Source: JBKCUI01 sp052161605 (GTDB lineage: Bacteria; Planctomycetota; Planctomycetia; Pirellulales; Pirellulaceae). From it: a stretch of 64,000 nucleotides of DNA. The stretch lies in assembly GCA_052161605.1 (NCBI GenBank), contig CP197409.1; one strand, 5' to 3'. Made by a program: the position numbers and the translations under genes. This document shows positions 58,283-64,000 of this stretch, one piece after another (position 1 is the stretch's first letter; the number at the start of each line of letters is the position of its first letter). Under the pieces are notes generated by a model. That model made no database searches, had not been told where the DNA came from, and saw nothing but the letters and a program-made list of their open reading frames with translations.

Positions 58283-59854
58283 CTAGCGATGCAGTTTGTG
58301 TTCGAACGCATCGACCAAGGCTAACCAACTGGCTTCGATGATATTTTCGCTAACGCCGATGGTTCGCCAGGTTGTCGTATCATCCGCGCTTTCGATGTTC
58401 ACGCGGATGTGGGCCGCAGTTCCGGCTTGCGCGTTGACGACACGAACTTTAAAGTCGACTAATTTCATCGAGTCCAACTGCGGATAGAACGGCAGCAACA
58501 CCTTTCTCAAAGCAGCATCCATGGCATTCACGGGGCCATGCCCTTCAGCAGCTTCGACTAGGACACGATCCTCTACTTGGACCTTGAGAATGGCTTCTGC
58601 GTAGGGTTCCGAGGTTTGCGGGTTCAAGTCGCCGGCCAGAACCTGATACTTGATTGTTTCAAAATGCTTGGTATAGGTACCGGAACAGCGGCGGACGAGC
58701 AGATCAAAGGAGCCTTCGGCGGCTTCGAATTGGTAGCCCTGGTTCTCTTTGATGACGACTTCAGAGAGGATCCGATCAAGTGTCTCTCGATCGGCGGCCA
58801 GCCCTGCGTTTTGCGTAAGGGCCGCGATATTCGAACGCCCCGAGAGTTCGCTGACCAGAATACGACGCTCGTTACCCACGAGGGTCGGGTCCATGTGCTC
58901 GTAGGTATGGGTGTACTTATTGATCGCATGGACGTGCATGCCACCTTTGTGGGCGAATGCGCTTTTGCCGACAAATGGCTGTCCACTGCGCAGTTGCAAG
59001 TTGGCTGTTTCGTAGACGTAACGAGACAGTTCGGTCAGATGGTTGAGTGAACGACCACCCAATACTTGGTAGCCTTTCTTCTTGAATTGCAGATTCGCCA
59101 TGATGGCAACCAAATCCGCGTTTCCGCAGCGTTCGCCAATCCCGTTGATGGTCCCTTGAACTTGGTCGCATCCAGCGTCGATGGCAGCCAGTGAATTAGC
59201 CGTGGCAAGATCGCCATCATTGTGGCAATGGATTCCCAGCTGAACCCCCAATGGTGAGAGAGTCTCGGTGGCGATCCTTACGATCTCGGAGGCTTCCTCG
59301 GGGAGCGTTCCTCCATTGGTATCGCAGAGCACAATCCACTTGGCTCCTGCTTTGGCCGCTGCGGTAACGGTCTCGAGGGCGTAAGCTTGGTTGGCTTTGA
59401 ACCCGTCAAAAAAGTGTTCGGCATCGTAAACCACCAACGAATGCTTACTGAGGAATTCGACACTTTCCGAGATCATGTCGATGTTCTCTTCGAGCGAAAC
59501 ACCCAAGACGTTGGTCGCCTGAAAGTCCCACGTTTTTCCTACAACGGTGATGGCCGGGGTTTCGGCTGCGACGAGTGCCTTCATGCCGGGATCGTCGCAA
59601 GCAGCGATGCCTCGGCGACGAGTCATCCCAAACGCGGAAACCAGCGAGTTACCTAAGGATAGTTTCTTTACTTCCTTAAAAAACTGCGTGTCCTTTTCGT
59701 TCGACAGCGGGTAGCCCCCTTCGATCATGTCGACGCCGATCTCCGCCAATCGAGAGGCAATATTCAATTTGTCCTGCAGCGAGAGGCTCACTCCTTCCCC
59801 CTGTGTGCCATCTCGAAGGGTTGTGTCGTAAATGCAGATGGATCGGTTCGTCAT
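58283..59854 (-). CDS. cimA: Citramalate synthase
   Basis: 523 residues. Starts CIYDTTLRDGTQGEGVSLSL, the HMG-lyase-like/IPMS family motif. Metal-binding HCHNDGDLA lies near residue 215, GTINGIGERCGNADL follows, and a LeuA-type dimerisation domain ends the protein (about 400-520). Length and the sequence context (FLSKHSLVVYDAEHFFDG) match CimA rather than LeuA. It joins acetyl-CoA and pyruvate to (R)-citramalate, the threonine-independent route to isoleucine. The upstream leader has an Ile-rich peptide and attenuator, which fits control by the end product. Confidence 0.95.
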   Translation of the reverse strand: MTNRSICIYDTTLRDGTQGEGVSLSLQDKLNIASRLAEIGVDMIEGGYPLSNEKDTQFFKEVKKLSLGNSLVSAFGMTRRRGIAACDDPGMKALVAAETPAITVVGKTWDFQATNVLGVSLEENIDMISESVEFLSKHSLVVYDAEHFFDGFKANQAYALETVTAAAKAGAKWIVLCDTNGGTLPEEASEIVRIATETLSPLGVQLGIHCHNDGDLATANSLAAIDAGCDQVQGTINGIGERCGNADLVAIMANLQFKKKGYQVLGGRSLNHLTELSRYVYETANLQLRSGQPFVGKSAFAHKGGMHVHAINKYTHTYEHMDPTLVGNERRILVSELSGRSNIAALTQNAGLAADRETLDRILSEVVIKENQGYQFEAAEGSFDLLVRRCSGTYTKHFETIKYQVLAGDLNPQTSEPYAEAILKVQVEDRVLVEAAEGHGPVNAMDAALRKVLLPFYPQLDSMKLVDFKVRVVNAQAGTAAHIRVNIESADDTTTWRTIGVSENIIEASWLALVDAFEHKLHR

Positions 59855-59876
59855 AATTTCGGTTACTGAGGCAGAA

Positions 59877-59909
59877 ACAAAAAAACCCCTGAGATTAGCT
59901 CCAGGGGTT
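59877..59909 (-). terminator. Attenuator terminator upstream of cimA
   Basis: On the minus strand AACCCCTG (59909-59902) pairs with CAGGGGTT (59891-59884), followed by a T-run. It lies between the leader peptide and the cimA start, so it would stop transcription before the gene unless an alternative fold prevents it. Confidence 0.92.
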
Positions 59910-59965
59910 CTACTATGGATGGTTCACTTGTAAACAGCGAAAGCCCCGGAGCAGTTATGCTCGGG
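59899..59965 (-). promoter_or_regulatory. Alternative hairpins of the cimA attenuator
   Basis: Four pairing segments on the minus strand: region 1 CCCGAGCA (59965-59958) pairs with region 2 TGCTC-C-GGG (59953-59945); region 2 CTCCGGGG (59951-59944) can instead pair with region 3 CCCCTGGAG (59907-59899). Region 3 is the 5' arm of the terminator, so 2:3 pairing prevents termination. Confidence 0.85.
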
Positions 59966-60008
59966 TAATAATAATTTTCGCTATCAAATTCCAGGTGTTT
60001 TTTGTCAT
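59955..60008 (-). CDS. Leader peptide of cimA, isoleucine-rich
   Basis: Seventeen codons: MTKNTWNLIAKIIITRA. Three consecutive ATT codons (59975-59967) plus an ATA make four Ile codons, and one Leu codon is present. The stop codon lies in the loop of hairpin 1:2. A ribosome stalled on the Ile triplet would cover region 1 and free region 2. Inference: attenuation by the level of charged Ile-tRNA. Confidence 0.88.
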   Translation of the reverse strand: MTKNTWNLIAKIIITRA

Positions 60009-60043
60009 GTCTTTGGGTGGCTTCCGAGGAAGCGTACTACGCC

Positions 60044-60071
60044 AGTATAGCAGCCGCTTGCACTTGGTGAA
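60044..60071 (-). promoter_or_regulatory. Candidate promoter of the cimA leader
   Basis: -35 TTCACC (60071-60066), 16-bp spacer, -10 TATACT (60049-60044) on the minus strand. A start near 60037 would give a ~30-nt lead to the peptide's ATG. Confidence 0.6.
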
Positions 60072-60166
60072 ACCCGGCCTTTTGAGAAACACGTGCCCAA
60101 CAAAAGCAGCATTTTTGCAGCACTCCTCGCGACTGGAGGGGAGTATTCGGGTTTAAATACCGTATT

Positions 60167-60796
60167 ATGAAAGTCACCATGGACGATAAGAACTCCGAAA
60201 CACCCATTAACCAGACCTTCGACGCCAACGCGTTTTTCTCGGAATTTACCCTCGCGCGGCCCAAGCTCGAACGAATCGTAGAATTCCGGATGCACCCGAG
60301 CCTGCGCAGCCGGCTCGATCCCTGCGACGTTCTTCAGGAAGCGTACCTTCAAATGAGTCGCAGACTAGACGAGCTCGGGCCTGATTTGCCAGTTTCTTTG
60401 TTCGTTTGGATGAGGCAGAAAACGGTCCAAACCTTGATTGATATTCAACGTTCCCACTTTCGGGATAAGCGGGATGTCATGCGGGAAAAACAACATTTGG
60501 CTTTAGAGCATGGTCAGACAAGTTCTCTGTCGATAGCTCGCTATTTGATCGATGACGTGACCTCGCCCAGTCTCGCCGCAGCTCGCTCCGAGGAATTAGC
60601 CCAACTCCAGCAAGCTCTCGATACGATGAACGAAATCGACCGAGAGGTTCTGGCCATGCGACATTTCGAGCAGCTCTCCAATGCGGAAGTGGCTCAAGCT
60701 CTCGATCTAACTCCCACGGCCGCCAGCAATCGATACATTCGGGCCGTCACGCGACTTGGGGAAATCATGAAGTCACTTTCATCCAGGCCGACATGA
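60167..60796 (+). CDS. ECF-type RNA polymerase sigma factor
   Basis: 209 residues. Region 2 is at about 40-105 (RLDPCDVLQEAYLQMSRRLD, LFVWMRQKTVQTLIDIQRSH), region 4 at about 140-200 (EIDREVLAMRHFEQLSNAEV, AQALDLTPTAASNRYIRAVT). The group resembles planctomycete ECF sigmas encoded next to Ser/Thr kinases. No anti-sigma factor is adjacent. The stop overlaps the start of the kinase gene (ATGATGA), suggesting that the kinase controls it by phosphorylation (inference). Divergent from cimA. Confidence 0.93.
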   Translation: MKVTMDDKNSETPINQTFDANAFFSEFTLARPKLERIVEFRMHPSLRSRLDPCDVLQEAYLQMSRRLDELGPDLPVSLFVWMRQKTVQTLIDIQRSHFRDKRDVMREKQHLALEHGQTSSLSIARYLIDDVTSPSLAAARSEELAQLQQALDTMNEIDREVLAMRHFEQLSNAEVAQALDLTPTAASNRYIRAVTRLGEIMKSLSSRPT

Positions 60797-63700
60797 TGAG
60801 CTCGCAACCGGCCGAATCGAACGAACCAGACGAAACTTCGAGGCATCCTGTCGAGGTCTTAGCGGACGATTTTGCCGAGCGCATTCGCAACGGAGAGAAC
60901 CCATCGATTGAGGAGTACGAATCGAAGTATCCGGAATGGGCTTCGGTGATACGCCAAGTTTTTGAACCGATCGCTATTGTCGAACGGATTTCAGCCGAGC
61001 ATCACGCTGAAGCGACGAAGCCTGCGTATACCGCTCCCAGCCAACTCGGCGATTTTCGGATCGTACGCGAAATCGGCCGGGGTGGGATGGGGATCGTTTA
61101 CGAGGCCGTTCAGGTTTCGTTGCAGCGTCGCGTCGCTTTGAAAGTGATCAACTCTCAAACGGCCGACCAAGAAAAGTTAAGGGACCGATTCCGTCGAGAA
61201 GCCGAAGCGGCCGCAGGGCTCCACCATACGAATATCGTCCAAGTTTATGGGAGCGGTGAGGACAACGGGGTTCACTATTATGCAATGCAGCTAATCCATG
61301 GAGCTCCCCTCAACGAGGTCGTCGATTGGCTCCGGCAACCGGCTCTATATAAGAAAAGAACTGATAATAGCATCGTAAGCCATGCAGGCCACAAGCTGTT
61401 GGCAACCAGCACATTCAACAGATCAGATACAAACGCTGAGCCGAACCATCACCCTACCGTCCAAGTCAGGGTATTCGACACGACCGACCTGCAAACCGAA
61501 AGCGACCTGGAATCTGACGAACAACTTGCCGCCAGCGGGCCCGTTCAGCAACAATCGTCGAGCCTCGCTGGCACATTACCGCACGCCTATTACAAGAACG
61601 TAGCACGCATCATTGCGGACGTTGCTGACGCTTTGGGTTATGCGCATCGCCAACGAATCCTGCATCGCGATATCAAACCAGCAAATTTGATTCTCGATCG
61701 TGAGGGATCGATTTGGGTTACCGATTTCGGCTTGGCTCGTCGGCTCGACAATGAAGCAGCAACACAAGCGGGCGAAGTGCTCGGGACGATCCGCTACATG
61801 GCACCCGAGCAAATCGCAGGGGGCGGCGATGCCAGGATGGATATCTACAGCTTGGGGCTGTGTCTGTTTGAGCTCGTGACTTTGCGCAATCCATTTGATG
61901 CACCGAAGCAGAGACTGCTAGATCCACTCCGATATTCCGTTCTCCCCGGTCCTCAAAAGATAAATCCCAATGTGCCCAGGGATTTGGATACGATTATTCG
62001 CAAAGCTTGTGCAATGGACGTGGATGCACGATATCCGAACGCCATTGAGCTAGAAGCCGATCTGCGTCGTTTTATTGAGGATAGACCGATCCTGGCGCGC
62101 AAATCGACGTCTTGGGAACATTTGCAGCGATGGGCAAAACGCAATCCCGCTTTAGCCAGCCTATCGGCCTTTTCGATGTTGATGCTTATGACGCTGGTGG
62201 TCATGCTAGGAATCTGGAACCGTCAGCAATCTGCCTCGCTCGCAGAGATCAATCGACTGTACCAAGAAGCCGAAACCAGTCTTGTCGAGCGAACCTCAGC
62301 TTTGGACAAAGAGAGACGTGCCAATCTTCGTGCCGAAGCCAATCTGCAACTAGCCACCCAAGCGTTTGATACCATCATCGACAACATTGCCTCGCGGGGG
62401 AACCAACTTTTCGACTACGAGGAGTTGGCCGACGATTCGCTCGATTTCAGTGGAACGATGCTCAGCCAGGCTGACGTCAGTTTGCTCGATACGTTGCTGG
62501 CTTACTTTAAACAGCTCGGTGATCAAAACGAAAAGGACTTGAGCATCGAGACAGCCTCTGCCCAAAAACGCGTTGGCGATATCCAGCAAAAAATCGGCAA
62601 GCTGGAAGAAGCCGAGAGTAGCTATCTCAAGGCACTAGAGATTTATAAGAGCTTGGCAAAGAAAAACGAGGTTCAAACCATTGATCAACCCGAGCTTTTG
62701 CGACAGCAGCTCGCGATCTATCAAGAGCTAATTTCTGTTCAGTCTCAACAAAGCAAGATTCTGCTGGCTTGGGAAGCCTATAACGATGGGCGGCGGTTGA
62801 TCGAACTCGATCCCGAATTTCTAAAGTCTCAAGATGGGCGTTTCCAGCTTGCAAAGCTGCTTAATCGGATTGGCAGGATGTCCACGCAGATGCCAGGTCG
62901 CCCCATGCGAGGAGAGCGCCAACCACCTCCTCTTAACAACCGAGATATTAGAGGGAATCAGAATCGACCACGATTTATGGAGTTCGCAGGTCTTCCTATG
63001 GCAGCTCGCTTGAGAAAAGAAACAGAGCTGAACCGTGAGGCGATTGATCTGCTGAATGGTCTCATAGCCGAGTCCCCTGACAAGGCATCCTATCAAGCGG
63101 CCCTGGCTCAGGCATTGCGTGATGAGTCACGCATCGCCATGGTTCGCAATGAAAAAGAGGACTCCGAAAGAGCGTTGCTCCAGGCGGTCGAGCTACTGAA
63201 TCGATTGATCGAACGAAACCCGGATTCCCCGACTTACCGATATCAATTGGCGGAGACACTATTGGCCTCTACCGCCCGCCCGCCCACTCGTGGCCCCGGC
63301 GGCGGACCTGGCGGTGGCCCCGGCGGCGGTTTAGGAGCAGGTTTGGGAGCCGGACCGGGCATGGGCTTTGGATTAGGGCCCGGTGGTGGCTCAAGTGGTG
63401 GCCGCGGCGGTGGACCCGGCGGTGGACCCGGCGGCCAAAGTCCTCCTAACGAATCGGAGCCCTTGAGCAGTCTCGATATTGAGCGTTTGGATCAGTCGCT
63501 GGAGATTTGTAACAAGCTGCTGGAGGAACATGCCCTCGAGCCCGCGTACCTCGCGTTAAAGGGGGCTATTTTATCTAGGAAAGGACAAGCCACTTCGGTC
63601 ATCGGACGTCCTCAAGCCATCGCGAGTCTAGAAGAATCGGTTCGGATCTATCGCGGACTATCCGAACGATTTCCCGACTTGCCTCTTTATCGCACCCAGC

Positions 63701-63870
63701 TGGTCGAGTCACTGCTGAGACTGAGTCGGATCGAAACAAATCGGACCAAGGCGATGATGCACTTAGATCAGGCGACGGCGGAGGCCAGCAAGCTCGGCAG
63801 CCCGCAACTACGAAATCAAATGGGCCCCATACTCGAGCGAATTCGAGAGAGGCGACAGTTAGCGAACTAA
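60793..63870 (+). CDS. Membrane Ser/Thr protein kinase with TPR-like sensor region
   Basis: 1,025 residues. A kinase domain spans about 85-425 with GRGGMGIVYEA (P-loop), VALKVI (Lys), HRDIKPANL (catalytic loop), DFGLAR and MAPEQ; an ~80-residue insert of low similarity sits between about 186 and 266. One membrane helix follows (ASLSAFSMLMLMTLVVMLGI, about 454-475). The extracytoplasmic part has TPR-like helices (EEAESSYLKALEIYKSLAKK, ALLQAVELLNRLIERNPDSP), interrupted at about 829-882 by a very Gly/Pro-rich stretch. It probably relays a surface signal to the sigma factor encoded upstream. Confidence 0.93.
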   Translation: MMSSQPAESNEPDETSRHPVEVLADDFAERIRNGENPSIEEYESKYPEWASVIRQVFEPIAIVERISAEHHAEATKPAYTAPSQLGDFRIVREIGRGGMGIVYEAVQVSLQRRVALKVINSQTADQEKLRDRFRREAEAAAGLHHTNIVQVYGSGEDNGVHYYAMQLIHGAPLNEVVDWLRQPALYKKRTDNSIVSHAGHKLLATSTFNRSDTNAEPNHHPTVQVRVFDTTDLQTESDLESDEQLAASGPVQQQSSSLAGTLPHAYYKNVARIIADVADALGYAHRQRILHRDIKPANLILDREGSIWVTDFGLARRLDNEAATQAGEVLGTIRYMAPEQIAGGGDARMDIYSLGLCLFELVTLRNPFDAPKQRLLDPLRYSVLPGPQKINPNVPRDLDTIIRKACAMDVDARYPNAIELEADLRRFIEDRPILARKSTSWEHLQRWAKRNPALASLSAFSMLMLMTLVVMLGIWNRQQSASLAEINRLYQEAETSLVERTSALDKERRANLRAEANLQLATQAFDTIIDNIASRGNQLFDYEELADDSLDFSGTMLSQADVSLLDTLLAYFKQLGDQNEKDLSIETASAQKRVGDIQQKIGKLEEAESSYLKALEIYKSLAKKNEVQTIDQPELLRQQLAIYQELISVQSQQSKILLAWEAYNDGRRLIELDPEFLKSQDGRFQLAKLLNRIGRMSTQMPGRPMRGERQPPPLNNRDIRGNQNRPRFMEFAGLPMAARLRKETELNREAIDLLNGLIAESPDKASYQAALAQALRDESRIAMVRNEKEDSERALLQAVELLNRLIERNPDSPTYRYQLAETLLASTARPPTRGPGGGPGGGPGGGLGAGLGAGPGMGFGLGPGGGSSGGRGGGPGGGPGGQSPPNESEPLSSLDIERLDQSLEICNKLLEEHALEPAYLALKGAILSRKGQATSVIGRPQAIASLEESVRIYRGLSERFPDLPLYRTQLVESLLRLSRIETNRTKAMMHLDQATAEASKLGSPQLRNQMGPILERIRERRQLAN

Positions 63871-64000
63871 ACCATTGCTGCTCGCGTTGTTAACAACACC
63901 CTGAGATCTCAGAAGCCTTTCAACCTCGCTCAGTTCGATCAGTGGCAGGTCGCCGGGAATCGTGTACTTTAGTCTAGCCACCGTGGTGCTCCAAAGTAGC
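63859..64000 (-). CDS. Partial ORF at the right edge, unrecognised
   Basis: The minus strand is open from the right edge to a stop at 63859-63861, giving 46 residues ending VERLLRSQGVVNNASSNGLV. It contains LKYTIPGDLPLIELSEVERL, which looks protein-like. The last 12 bases overlap the kinase gene end. Start and identity lie outside the window. Confidence 0.35.
   Translation of the reverse strand, partial: LLWSTTVARLKYTIPGDLPLIELSEVERLLRSQGVVNNASSNGLVR

Overview
The window looks like chromosomal DNA of a planctomycete, probably in or near the Pirellulales (Rhodopirellula-like). The evidence is a set of gene families typical of that phylum: a PSD1/DUF1549/DUF1553 cytochrome, a PVC-type dehydrogenase/heme protein, a DUF1559 pseudopilin, CRTAC1 (FG-GAP plus ASPIC/UnbV) proteins, and an ECF sigma factor overlapping a Ser/Thr kinase. 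No rRNA, tRNA or CRISPR array was recognised.

Region 1 (1-6.6 kb) is ordinary. It holds the 5' part of a secreted cytochrome-type protein running off the left edge, an M28 metallopeptidase, a DUF6624 lipoprotein and a decayed ParDE toxin-antitoxin pair.

Region 2 (6.6-27.5 kb) is the most unusual part. I read it as a mobile integron cassette array without its integrase. About 24 attC-like sites (imperfect palindromes that start with an AAC core, end with a GTT core and carry unpaired bases on one arm) separate small, mostly unrecognised ORFs. All but one of these ORFs lie on the minus strand, and the bulged bases give the attC sites the same orientation. Two segments (1,084 bp and 517 bp) occur twice, with ends exactly at attC cores, so cassettes have been copied and reordered. 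A ~260-bp ORF-less cassette occurs five times; one copy is split by a 2.03-kb group II intron. Two IS110-like copies (one full, one deleted) sit in attC cores, and two IS91-like elements lie beside attC sites. Cargo includes a truncated acyl carrier protein with a zinc ribbon, a protein with a TIR/deoxyribosyltransferase-like C-terminus and several secreted or membrane proteins. The array ends abruptly at 27,508, where attI would be expected; no intI is visible.

Region 3 (28-45.9 kb) returns to housekeeping and envelope genes: a DUF486 membrane protein, a large SGNH/dehydrogenase/cytochrome fusion divergent from a PhoX-like phosphatase, a KtrB/KtrA potassium uptake pair, a secreted protein apparently inserted between direct repeats, a Gfo/Idh/MocA oxidoreductase, a giant acidic FHA protein, a DksA/TraR-type protein with a PanB-like enzyme, and an SGNH hydrolase that appears to lack its catalytic His. 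A 122-bp palindromic MITE-like repeat occurs twice before ktrB.

Region 4 (46-57.2 kb) is a secretory cluster: three CRTAC1 paralogues, two of them directly behind a TPR gene, around a pseudopilin and a small lipoprotein.

Region 5 (57.3-64 kb) holds an FmdB zinc ribbon, REP-like repeats, a rhodanese, citramalate synthase (cimA) and an ECF sigma/Ser-Thr kinase pair. Upstream of cimA there is a 17-codon leader peptide with three consecutive Ile codons, alternative hairpins and an intrinsic terminator, a textbook layout for isoleucine-responsive attenuation.
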